NCBI GenBank assembly: GCA_041905525.1
Contig: JAYRKY010000008.1
Coordinates: 104,560-168,559, forward strand
Length of the DNA: 64,000 nt
From: SHVO01 sp041905525
GTDB lineage: Bacteria > Pseudomonadota > Alphaproteobacteria > Rhodospirillales > Rhodospirillaceae
Direction: 5' to 3'
Position numbers and translations under genes: made by a program. Shown here one piece after another: positions 1-8,276 of the stretch. How positions within the stretch are numbered: position 1 is the first letter of the stretch; each line of letters starts with the position of its first letter. The notes beneath the pieces are model-generated. The model was not told where the DNA came from. It saw only the letters and a program-made list of their open reading frames with translations, and did no database searches.

Positions 1-117
1 GTGAGGGATCGGGCCTTATACGCTTCTGCCACCCCCCCACATCCTAAATTTATGCTTGCCGCTGTTTTGTCCGAAGGGTACTTGAAGCCCCAAAAAAGCG
101 AACCAAAAGTGAACATT

Positions 118-1617
118 ATGACGACTGGGCGTACGGTACATAAGGTGATCGCGACAGGCTTCGCCGGGACTCTGCTGGCGAGCTGCGCGCTGGGACCGGA
201 CTTCAAGCGTCCTGACGCGCCTCAAGCCAACTATAGCTCGCGGGCTTTGCCGAGCGAGATTGCCTCCGCGCAAGGACCCGGTGGAACACCGCAGCGCTTC
301 GTGCCCGGACAGAGCGTCGCCGGCGCGTGGTGGGAACTGTACCAGTCGCCCGCGCTGAACGCTTTGGTGACGGAGGCCATCGCCAACAATCCGACCCTCG
401 AAGCCGCCGAGGCGACGCTTCGTCAAGCCGACGAGATTTATAAAGCCGAGCGCGACGCGTTCTGGCCGTATGTGGAAGGCACGGCGGGATTCAATCGTCA
501 GCAAAGCTTCCAAGGATTCCAGAACAACGGCGGCGGATCGCGCTCGCCGTACAGCATCGCAACCGCTCAGGTCTCCGTTTCCTATTCGCCGGACATCTTT
601 GGTCTGACGCGCCGGACCGTCGAGGGGTACGACGCACGGCGTGAAGCGGCGTTGTTCCAAAAGGAAGCCGCGTTCCTCACCCTCACATCGAATGTCGTCC
701 TCACCGCCATCGAGGAAGCCTCGCTCAGCGCCCAGGTTGCCGCGACCGAGGACATTCTCGGTGCGCAGACTCAGCAGCTTGAGGTGCTGCGCAAGCAGCT
801 CGAACTCGGCGGCATTCCCGAAGTGCAGGTGTTGCAGCAGCTGACGCAGGTCGCGCAAACGCGCGCGTCGTTGGCGCCGCTCCAGAAAGCCCAAAGCGCG
901 GCCCGTAACCGTCTTCTCGCGCTGGTCGGCCGCTTCCCGGACCAAGACAAGGGTGAGGTGGTCGATCTCACCAAGCTTGTATTGCCCCGCGATCTGCCCG
1001 TCAGCCTTCCGTCCGAACTGGTCACGCAGCGGCCCGACATCCGCGCGGCGGAAGCGAGCCTGCATGCAGCGAGCGCCGACATTGGTGTGGCGACGGCAAA
1101 CATCTTCCCGCGCCTGACGCTGAACGCGAATTACGGCAGCTCCGCCGGCCGGCTCGAGGATCTTTTCACCGCGGGCACCGGGGTCTGGGGCGTGGGCGCG
1201 GGCTTACTGCAGCCGATTTTCCGTGGCGGCGAGTTGTTCCATCGGCGTAAGGCGATCATCGCTGCCTACGACGCCGCCGCGGCGCAATACCGCGGCACGG
1301 TGCTGGGTGCGTTCCAGAATGTCTCGGACGTCCTGAAGGCCCTAGAATTGGATGCGACCGCGCTTTCAGCCCAGGTTGAATCGGAAGCTGCCGCGCGCGA
1401 GAATTTCGAAATCGCCAAGCTGCAGCTTGAGACCGGTGGAACGAGCTTCCTTTCGTTCCTGGACGCGCAGCGCAGCTATCAGCAGGCCCGCATCGCGCTG
1501 GTGCAGGCCCAAGCGAGCCGCTTCTCCGACACCGCCGCGCTGTTCGTGGCCTTGGGCGGCGGCTGGGAACAGCGCGAACAAGAGTCCGCGAACGCGGGCA
1601 CGACACAGGTTGAATAA
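118..1617 (+). CDS. RND efflux outer membrane lipoprotein (NodT/OprM-type)
   Basis: Outer membrane channel of a tripartite RND efflux pump, expected to be a trimeric TolC-like barrel and periplasmic tunnel. From the ATG at 118 the protein is 499 aa and opens with a lipoprotein signal ending in the lipobox LLASC, followed by LGPDFKRP, which is typical of NodT-family OM factors. Two OEP repeats follow, with the conserved segment LVTQRPDIRAAEASLHAASADI in the second (first 20 residues are the family hallmark). The reading frame is open to the left edge of the window, and a GTG at 109 is possible, but the ATG at 118 places the signal peptide correctly. The adaptor and pump genes follow in the same direction, so it is the first visible gene of an OMF-MFP-RND operon. 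Confidence 0.93.
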   Translation: MTTGRTVHKVIATGFAGTLLASCALGPDFKRPDAPQANYSSRALPSEIASAQGPGGTPQRFVPGQSVAGAWWELYQSPALNALVTEAIANNPTLEAAEATLRQADEIYKAERDAFWPYVEGTAGFNRQQSFQGFQNNGGGSRSPYSIATAQVSVSYSPDIFGLTRRTVEGYDARREAALFQKEAAFLTLTSNVVLTAIEEASLSAQVAATEDILGAQTQQLEVLRKQLELGGIPEVQVLQQLTQVAQTRASLAPLQKAQSAARNRLLALVGRFPDQDKGEVVDLTKLVLPRDLPVSLPSELVTQRPDIRAAEASLHAASADIGVATANIFPRLTLNANYGSSAGRLEDLFTAGTGVWGVGAGLLQPIFRGGELFHRRKAIIAAYDAAAAQYRGTVLGAFQNVSDVLKALELDATALSAQVESEAAARENFEIAKLQLETGGTSFLSFLDAQRSYQQARIALVQAQASRFSDTAALFVALGGGWEQREQESANAGTTQVE

Positions 1618-1664
1618 GCCAAACGGTTAAGGCGCGTCTGCGCCATGCGAGAGGGAACTAAGTC

Positions 1665-2804
1665 ATGAACGTCACCACTAAACGCGCCGCCATTGTCATT
1701 GGCGTGGTCGCGGTTGTCGGCGGCCTGCTGTTTGGCTTCCAGATCTTCAAAGGAATCATGATCGCCAAGTTCATGAACCCCGGAAATCTGCCGCCGCAAA
1801 CGGTGTCGACCATTACCGCGAAGATGCAGCCGTGGCAGCCGACCATCACCGCGGTGGGTAGTCTGCGCGCCGAACGCGGCGCAGATCTCTCGGTCGAAGT
1901 GCCCGGCATCGTCGACGCCATCCATTTCGAGTCCGGCGACGGAGTTAAGGCCGGCGCAGTGCTTGTCGAAATGCGCATCGAAGATGAGCAGGCGCGCCTC
2001 GCGGCGTTGCAGACATCGGCGGATCTCGCGCGCACGCAGTTCGAGCGTAATCAGCGTCAGTACGAAGCCAAGGCCATCAGCAAGGCGGCCCTGGACGTGG
2101 ATGCGGCAAACCTTAAGAACGCGGAAGCCGCCGTCGCGCAGCAGCGCGCCACCCTCAACAAGAAGGTGGTGCGCGCTCCGTTCAGCGGGCGGCTCGGCGT
2201 GCGCCGCGTGGACCAGGGGCAGTACATCAATCCGGGCGAAGCGGTTGTGACGCTGCAGTCGCTCGATTCCATCTTCGCCGACTTCTACTTGCCCGCCGAA
2301 GACGCTGTGCGTATCGCCGCCGGACAAAAGGTGAGATTGACGACGGACGCGACCGGCGAAGAAACCTTCGATGGCTCCATTGCCGCCATCGATCCGAAGG
2401 TCGACGCCAAGAGCCGCAACGTTCTGGTGCGCGCGCGCTTCGCCAACAAGAACCATCATCTGATTCCGGGCGCCTCGGCGAACCTCACCATCGAAGCCGG
2501 CAAGCCGCAGGACTACCTGACGCTGCCGCAGACCGCGATCACCTTCAATCCGTACGGCAGCACCGTCTATCTCGCGATGGAAGACGGCAAGGACGACAAG
2601 GGACAGCCCAAACTTACGGCGCGCCAGACCTTCGTGACGACCGGTCCGACCCGCGGCGACCAAATCGCGGTCACCTCGGGGCTAAAGGAAGGTGATGTTG
2701 TGGTTACGGCTGGACAGATGAAGCTGCAGCCGGGATCGCCGCTTGTGGTCAACAATGCGCTGCAGCCTTCGATGAATCCCGCCCCGAAACCCGTAATGCA
2801 GTGA
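1665..2804 (+). CDS. RND efflux periplasmic adaptor subunit (membrane fusion protein)
   Basis: Periplasmic adaptor linking the inner membrane pump encoded next to the outer membrane channel encoded before it. The 379-aa product has an N-terminal membrane anchor at about residues 8-28, then the split lipoyl/barrel-sandwich domain (VEVPGIVDAIHFESGDGVKAG and VRAPFSGRLGVRRVDQG), a short alpha-hairpin rich in Ala and Gln between them, and a beta-barrel domain with LPQTAI. It resembles the MexC/MexE/AcrA family. A Shine-Dalgarno-like GAGGGA sits about 10 nt before the ATG. The intergenic gap to the OM factor is 47 nt and to the pump only 10 nt, so the three are very likely co-transcribed. The substrate cannot be told from the sequence. 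Confidence 0.95.
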   Translation: MNVTTKRAAIVIGVVAVVGGLLFGFQIFKGIMIAKFMNPGNLPPQTVSTITAKMQPWQPTITAVGSLRAERGADLSVEVPGIVDAIHFESGDGVKAGAVLVEMRIEDEQARLAALQTSADLARTQFERNQRQYEAKAISKAALDVDAANLKNAEAAVAQQRATLNKKVVRAPFSGRLGVRRVDQGQYINPGEAVVTLQSLDSIFADFYLPAEDAVRIAAGQKVRLTTDATGEETFDGSIAAIDPKVDAKSRNVLVRARFANKNHHLIPGASANLTIEAGKPQDYLTLPQTAITFNPYGSTVYLAMEDGKDDKGQPKLTARQTFVTTGPTRGDQIAVTSGLKEGDVVVTAGQMKLQPGSPLVVNNALQPSMNPAPKPVMQ

Positions 2805-2814
2805 CGGCCGGACG

Positions 2815-5800
2815 ATGAAAAAATCATTTACTGATATTTTCGTTCTACGCCCCGTCCTCGCGACGGTGGTGAGCCTTGTGATCCTGGTGCTGGGTCTGCG
2901 CGCTTTCTTCAGCTTGCCCATCCAGCAGTACCCGCAGGTCGAAACCAGCATCATCACGGTGACGACCGCCTACTACGGCGCGGACCCTGATGTCGTGGCG
3001 GGCTTCATCACAACCCCGCTGGAAAACGCCATCGCGCAAGCCAACGGCATCGACTACATGACGTCGATCAGCTCGAGTGGTTTGTCGACTATCACCGTCA
3101 ATCTTCGCCTGAACTACGATTCAAACCGGGCCATGACGGAAATCAGCGCGAAGGTGAACGCCGCCCGCAACGCGCTGCCGCCGCAGTCGCAGCAGCCGGT
3201 GATCGCGCTGGGCATCGGAATGGGAACCCATTCCATGTACATCGGCTTCTACAGCCAGGTGCTGGCCCAGAACCAGATCACCGACTATCTGACACGCATC
3301 GTGCAACCGAAACTGCAGGCCGTCGAAGGCGTGCAGAACGCCGAAATCCTCGGCGCCAAGAACTTCGCCCTGCGCGCGTGGCTGGACCCGGCGCGTCTGG
3401 CCTCGGTGGGTCTGACCGCCGCGGATGTGACCAATCGACTGGCGCAGAACTCGTACATCGCCGGGATCGGAAATACGCGCGGCCAGATGGTGCAGACCAC
3501 GCTGACCGCTTCGACCAGCCTGTCGTCGGTGGAGGAGTTCGAACAACTCGTCGTCAAGCAGGACGGCGATGCGATCGTCCGCCTCAAGGACGTCGCCGAC
3601 GTGCGTCTCGGATCGGAAGAGTACGAAACGGCCGTGTCGTTCGACGGGAAGGAATCGGTGTTCATCGGCATTATGCCGGCCCCGGGCTCCAACCTGCTGG
3701 AAGTCGTGGACCGCGTGCGGGCGCAATGGCCGGGAATCGTGGCCGGGCTGCCCGAAGGCCTGACGGGCGAAATCGTTTACGACGTGACCGACTTCGTGAA
3801 CGCGGCGATCAAGGAAGTTATCTGGACCCTGGTGGAAGCCCTGATCATCGTGACGATCGTGGTCTTCGCGTTCATGGGAAGCCCACGCGCCGTGGCTATT
3901 CCGGCCGTTGCCATGCCGCTGTCGTTGATCGGCACGCTGACCGTGATGCTGGCGCTCGGATTCTCAATTAACCTTCTGACGCTACTCGCCATGGTGCTGG
4001 GCATCGGCCTCGTGGTCGACGACGCGATCATCGTGGTCGAGAACGTGACCCGACATCTCGAAGAGGGCATGAAGCCGATGGATGCCGCCCTGCGCGCCGC
4101 GCAGGAACTGGGCGGTCCGATCCTTGCAATGACGGTCGTTCTCGTCGCGGTGTACGTGCCGATCGGATTCCAGGGCGGACTGACCGGAACCCTCTTCACG
4201 GAATTTGCATTCACGCTGGTCGGCGCCGTGACCGTATCTGCGATCGTCGCCTTGACGCTGTCGCCCATGATGGCCTCGCGGATGCTGCGACCCATCTCGG
4301 AAGCCCCGGATTGGGAAAAGCGCCTTCTACACTTCGTGGACAAAACGTTTGAGCGGGTGCATTCGCGCTACATGCGCGCGGTGAAGTCGAGCCTCACGAC
4401 CGTGCCGGTAACCATCCTGTTCGCGGTGCTGGTGCTTGGCGGAATCTTCTTCCTGTACAGCTGGTCACAAAAGGAACTGGCGCCGGCGGAAGACGAGGGT
4501 TTCCTTCTCGCATTCTCGACCCCGGCTTCCAACGCGACGCTCGACCAGCGCCGTATGTATGGCGACCAGCTCTATTCGATCGCGGTGAAGTATCCGGAAG
4601 TCGCGCACATCTTCCAGATGGAGCTGCCCGGCCAATCCATCGCCGGTTTCCCTTTAAAGACCTGGGATCAGCGCGACCGCTCGGCTCAGCAGCTACAGCA
4701 GGCGATGCAGGGCGACCTCGGACAAATCGCCGGGATCCAGCCGGCCCTGTTCGCCCCGCCGTCCTTGCCCGGCGCGCAGGGTCTTCCTATCCAGATCGCC
4801 ATCGGCACGACGCAGTCGTTCAACCAGCTCAACGACATCAGTCAGCAGTTTCTTCAGGAGGCCCTGAAGAGCGGGCAGTTCATGTTCCTGATGTCCGATC
4901 TGAAGTTCACGCGTCCTCAGATCAGCATCGATATCGACCGCAACAAGGCGGCGCAGATCGGTCTGAACATGAGCGACGTGGGCAACTCGCTGGCCTCGAT
5001 GCTCGGCGGCGGTTACGTGAATTACTTCAGCATCGAGGGACGCTCTTATAAGGTGATCCCGCAAGTCCAGCAGGAGTACCGCCTCAATCCCGAGCAGATC
5101 CTCAGCTATCAAATCCGCACCGGCTCGGGCGACATGGTGCCGCTGTCGACGATTGCGACCATCTCCCACAAGACGGTGCCCGAATCCCTTGCACGCTTCC
5201 AGCAACTGAACGCGGCGACGCTCTCGGGCGTTCCGATGCCGGGCGTGAGCACCGGGGACGCGATCGCGAAGCTGCAGGAGTTGGGCAACAAAATCCTGCC
5301 CGAGGGTTACTACCTGGATTACGGCGGCCCCAGCCGCCAGTTCATGAACGAGTCCTCCGGGTTCCTGATCACCTTCGGCTTCGCGTTGATCATCATCTAT
5401 CTGTCGCTGGCGGCGCTGTTCGAAAGCTTCCGCGACCCGGTGATCATCCTGGTCTCGGTGCCGATGTCGATCGCCGGCGCTCTGATTTTCATCAGCATCG
5501 GCATCGGTGGAACCAGTATCAACATCTACACCCAGGTCGGCCTCGTGACCCTGATGGGACTGATCAGCAAGCACGGGATTCTGATCGTGGAGTTCGCCAA
5601 CGAGCTGCAGCTGGCCGGAAAAACCAAGCTGGAAGCCGTGGAAGAAGCCGTCAGCATCCGCCTGCGCCCGATCCTCATGACCACGGCGGCCATGGTGTTC
5701 GGGGTTGTGCCGCTGATCATCGCCAGCGGCGCCGGCGCGGGCGCACGCTTCAACATCGGTCTGGTGATTTTCACCGGCATCTCGATCGGCACCCTGTTCA

Positions 5801-5898
5801 CCCTGTTCGTGGTGCCGGCGGTGTACATGGTGCTGGCGACGGACCACCGTGCCAGCGAAGCCAAGAAGCTTGCCGCGCAAAACGCTCCGGCGGAGTAA
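2815..5898 (+). CDS. RND multidrug efflux permease (HAE1 family)
   Basis: Inner membrane proton/drug antiporter of the HAE1 (AcrB/MexF-like) RND family. At 1027 aa it has the normal family length, with twelve predicted membrane segments and two large periplasmic loops. The N-terminus, KSFTDIFVLRPVLATVVSL, is typical. TM4 has the paired aspartates of the proton relay (GIGLVVDDAIIVVENV) and TM10 has the conserved lysine (GLISKHGILIVEFANE). The start is 10 nt after the adaptor stop. There is no linked regulator gene within the window; one could lie to the left. Drug or solvent efflux is the family role, but the substrate range is not predictable here. Confidence 0.96.
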   Translation: MKKSFTDIFVLRPVLATVVSLVILVLGLRAFFSLPIQQYPQVETSIITVTTAYYGADPDVVAGFITTPLENAIAQANGIDYMTSISSSGLSTITVNLRLNYDSNRAMTEISAKVNAARNALPPQSQQPVIALGIGMGTHSMYIGFYSQVLAQNQITDYLTRIVQPKLQAVEGVQNAEILGAKNFALRAWLDPARLASVGLTAADVTNRLAQNSYIAGIGNTRGQMVQTTLTASTSLSSVEEFEQLVVKQDGDAIVRLKDVADVRLGSEEYETAVSFDGKESVFIGIMPAPGSNLLEVVDRVRAQWPGIVAGLPEGLTGEIVYDVTDFVNAAIKEVIWTLVEALIIVTIVVFAFMGSPRAVAIPAVAMPLSLIGTLTVMLALGFSINLLTLLAMVLGIGLVVDDAIIVVENVTRHLEEGMKPMDAALRAAQELGGPILAMTVVLVAVYVPIGFQGGLTGTLFTEFAFTLVGAVTVSAIVALTLSPMMASRMLRPISEAPDWEKRLLHFVDKTFERVHSRYMRAVKSSLTTVPVTILFAVLVLGGIFFLYSWSQKELAPAEDEGFLLAFSTPASNATLDQRRMYGDQLYSIAVKYPEVAHIFQMELPGQSIAGFPLKTWDQRDRSAQQLQQAMQGDLGQIAGIQPALFAPPSLPGAQGLPIQIAIGTTQSFNQLNDISQQFLQEALKSGQFMFLMSDLKFTRPQISIDIDRNKAAQIGLNMSDVGNSLASMLGGGYVNYFSIEGRSYKVIPQVQQEYRLNPEQILSYQIRTGSGDMVPLSTIATISHKTVPESLARFQQLNAATLSGVPMPGVSTGDAIAKLQELGNKILPEGYYLDYGGPSRQFMNESSGFLITFGFALIIIYLSLAALFESFRDPVIILVSVPMSIAGALIFISIGIGGTSINIYTQVGLVTLMGLISKHGILIVEFANELQLAGKTKLEAVEEAVSIRLRPILMTTAAMVFGVVPLIIASGAGAGARFNIGLVIFTGISIGTLFTLFVVPAVYMVLATDHRASEAKKLAAQNAPAE

Positions 5899-5904
5899 CG
5901 AGGC

Positions 5905-6681
5905 GTGACTGAAACGAGGCCGGCTGCCACCGTTCTGCTGCTGCGGGATGGCGGCGCCGGCCTCGAAGTTTTTATGGTGCGCCGTCATCACATGATGGGC
6001 TTTGCCGGCGATGCGGTGGTGTTTCCCGGCGGCAGGATCGATGCGACTGATCACGCCCTCGCACTACGGACCGATCTTGTCCCTCGCGAGGCGGCGGGTG
6101 ATGAGGGCGGCGATACGGGGGCTATTGCTTTCCGGATCGGCGCGCTGCGGGAGACCTTCGAGGAAAGCGGCATTCTGCTTGCACGCCGGGACGGCCAACT
6201 GGTCGACGGGAGTTTCACCACCGCCGTAAGCTCCTCACGCGGACCGATTGCCGGGGGAACCCTTTCGTTCGAAAGCTTTCTGCGCCAGGAACGCCTGGTG
6301 CTGGCGACGGATTTACTTGTTCCTTTCGCGCACTGGATAACGCCGCCGGTCTTTCCGAAGCGCTACGACACTCACTTCTACCTCGCCGCGGCGCCGGTGG
6401 ATCAAATCCCGATCCATGACGGCCGCGAGAGCACAGACTCCTTTTGGATCACGCCGCAGGACGTTCTTGCCGGGAAGACGGCAGGCCGCCTCGAGTTCGT
6501 GACGCGCCGCAATCTGGAGAAACTGAGCGCAAGTCGAACGGTGGCAGACGCGATTCGTACCGCACGCGCGGGACGGATCGTCACCGTATCGCCGGACATC
6601 GAAGACACCGCGCAGGGCCGCGTTGCCCGCCTGCCCCTCGAGGCCGGCTACGGTGGGCCCTGCTTTGACTTCGCCCAATAA
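5905..6681 (+). CDS. NUDIX hydrolase family protein
   Basis: Nucleoside-diphosphate-linked hydrolase of the NUDIX superfamily, 258 aa. The Nudix box is present around residue 83 as GALRETFEESGILL, with the REx2Ex(E/S)xG core that binds the metal. The overall layout, with an insertion between the N-terminal strand (AATVLLLRDGGAGLEVFMVRR) and the box, resembles the NUDT19/CoA-diphosphatase-like branch, so a CoA or nucleotide-sugar substrate is possible but not shown. The GTG start lies 6 nt after the RND pump stop, suggesting co-transcription with the efflux operon even though no functional link is obvious. Confidence 0.85.
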   Translation: MTETRPAATVLLLRDGGAGLEVFMVRRHHMMGFAGDAVVFPGGRIDATDHALALRTDLVPREAAGDEGGDTGAIAFRIGALRETFEESGILLARRDGQLVDGSFTTAVSSSRGPIAGGTLSFESFLRQERLVLATDLLVPFAHWITPPVFPKRYDTHFYLAAAPVDQIPIHDGRESTDSFWITPQDVLAGKTAGRLEFVTRRNLEKLSASRTVADAIRTARAGRIVTVSPDIEDTAQGRVARLPLEAGYGGPCFDFAQ

Positions 6682-6793
6682 GCCTTGGGCCTCCGGCGCT
6701 AACGCCAACTTTTAGTTGTGCGAGTCTCCGCGCGGACCCCGAAAAAGGGCGATGCGCGCATCCCTAAAAAGTTTCGAGTAAAAATAGAATACA

Positions 6794-6814
6794 GATAAAT
6801 GTGTTATATTTATC
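6794..6814. promoter_or_regulatory. AT-rich inverted repeat upstream of the type I secretion locus
   Basis: In the 233-nt gap before the TolC-like gene is a markedly AT-rich patch (about 6775-6820) in otherwise GC-rich DNA. It holds a 7-bp inverted repeat, GATAAAT and ATTTATC, separated by GTGTTAT. This is the kind of site a repressor or nucleoid protein could bind, or it may serve as an UP element. No specific regulator can be assigned. Confidence 0.35.
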
Positions 6815-6853
6815 ATATAGTTAGGTAACGCTCGCGCCGAGCTCCCCATGCGT

Positions 6854-6880
6854 TTGACGCTCCTGGACCCTTCATATAGA
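6854..6880 (+). promoter_or_regulatory. possible sigma-70-type promoter for the TolC-like gene
   Basis: TTGACG at 6854 and TATAGA at 6875 with a 15-nt spacer, about 35 nt before the start codon. The spacing is short of optimal, so the call is tentative. It is the best match in the gap and lies just downstream of the AT-rich inverted repeat. Confidence 0.33.
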
Positions 6881-6914
6881 GACGAATGAGGGGCTTAGAG
6901 GGGGTTTCTTGTCG

Positions 6915-8228
6915 ATGCGGTCGTATGTGGTAGCCGTTTGCGCGGCATTTGCCGTGGGCGTTTCAGCGGCTCATGTGTCCGCGCAGTCGCTGGACTCCGA
7001 ACTTCGCGGCCTCGCCACAGACCATCCTTTGATCAAATCAGCGGAAGCGCAGCGGGCCGCCGGGGAGCAGGGGCTCCGCGCCACGCTGTCCCCGTTCCTG
7101 CCGGCGCTCGATGTCGCAGGCGGTAACGGCTATGAGCGCATCAACACACCTGCGTTTCGCGCGACGCCGGATGGACCGTTCGATACCGACGCGGAAAACT
7201 ACGCGCTGACGCTGCGGGAGAATCTGTTCGACGGCGGGCGCAAGTACGCCAACCGGCGCGCGGCGCGCCTGCAACTCAATGTTCTGGATCTGACGCTCAC
7301 CAACACACGCCAGAACGTGCTGTATGAGGGGGCGACAGCATACATCAACGTCCTGCGCCAAGCCGAACTCGTGACGCTGACCTCGCAGAACGGCGACAAC
7401 ATCCGCAAGCAACTGAACCTGGAAGACGAGCGCGTACGCCGCGGCTCGGGTATCAGCGTCGACGTGCTCCAAGCCAAGTCGCGCCTGCAATTCTCCATGG
7501 AACGGTTCGTGGCCACGCGGGGCGCGCTCGACGAGGCGCGTGCGCGTTACCTGCAAGTGTTCAGCCATCCGCCCGAGCAGAAGTCGATGGCGTTGCCGCC
7601 GCCGCCCGATCACCTGCTGCCGAAGACGGTGGATGAGGCCGTGGCGATCGCATTGGGTGAAAACGCCCAAGTGGAGAGCGCCAACAAGCGGATCAGTATC
7701 GGCGAAGAACAACACGAGGCCATCAACGCCGAGTATTACCCCAGCCTCGATCTGGTTCTGCAAAGCAAGTACGAACGCGACTTCAACGGATTGCCGGGGA
7801 TCCGCCGCGATAAATCCGCGAAGGTGCAGGCAACCTGGGTTTTGTTCAGCGGCCTCTCAACCCAATCGCGCTCCGCCCAGGCGGCGGCCGACACCGACGC
7901 GCGCCGCTCGGATTATCAGCAGACACGCCGGAAGGTGGAGGAGCAGACGCGCCTTGCGTGGCATTCCCTGCAGACCGCGAACGAGCGCGTGGGGCTCCTT
8001 GAGAACGCGGTGAACATCGCCTCGGAAGTTTTCGCCTCGCGGACGAAGCTGCGCGAAGCCGGAAAAGAAACCGTGATCAACGTGCTGGACGCCGAGAACG
8101 AAGTCTTCTCGGCGCGAATCAATTATGCCTCGGCGCTCTACGATGCGCGCCTCGCGGCTTATCAGTTGCTGCTTGCGATCGGACGGCTTGAGGTCGACGC
8201 CATCACGCCCGGCGCGGCGGCGAAGTAG
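6915..8228 (+). CDS. TolC-family outer membrane protein for type I secretion
   Basis: Outer membrane exit duct of a type I secretion system. From the ATG at 6915 the protein is 437 aa and begins with a Sec signal peptide (VVAVCAAFAVGVSAAHVSAQ). An in-frame TTG at 6909 is an alternative, but AGAGGGGG ending at 6904 is better spaced for the ATG. Two OEP repeats are visible, with NYALTLRENLFDGGRKYANR in the first and ATWVLFSGLSTQSRSAQA in the second, which is typical of the TolC/AggA branch rather than the lipoprotein NodT branch of the first gene in this window. It lies directly upstream of the giant RTX protein; its ABC and HlyD partners are at 23.7-26.8 kb. Confidence 0.92.
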   Translation: MRSYVVAVCAAFAVGVSAAHVSAQSLDSELRGLATDHPLIKSAEAQRAAGEQGLRATLSPFLPALDVAGGNGYERINTPAFRATPDGPFDTDAENYALTLRENLFDGGRKYANRRAARLQLNVLDLTLTNTRQNVLYEGATAYINVLRQAELVTLTSQNGDNIRKQLNLEDERVRRGSGISVDVLQAKSRLQFSMERFVATRGALDEARARYLQVFSHPPEQKSMALPPPPDHLLPKTVDEAVAIALGENAQVESANKRISIGEEQHEAINAEYYPSLDLVLQSKYERDFNGLPGIRRDKSAKVQATWVLFSGLSTQSRSAQAAADTDARRSDYQQTRRKVEEQTRLAWHSLQTANERVGLLENAVNIASEVFASRTKLREAGKETVINVLDAENEVFSARINYASALYDARLAAYQLLLAIGRLEVDAITPGAAAK

Positions 8229-8276
8229 ACGTTAATCCGGAGCGGGCCGGCCACATCGGTCCCGTCTCCCTTACTA

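Noticed and set aside
1..117. GTG-started extension of the first gene to the window edge
   Set aside because: It would put 39 non-hydrophobic residues before the lipoprotein signal. The region is treated as upstream DNA of unknown content.
4693..6054. 453-aa minus-strand open frame opposite the RND pump and NUDIX gene
   Set aside because: It covers the confirmed pump gene and has no domain features.
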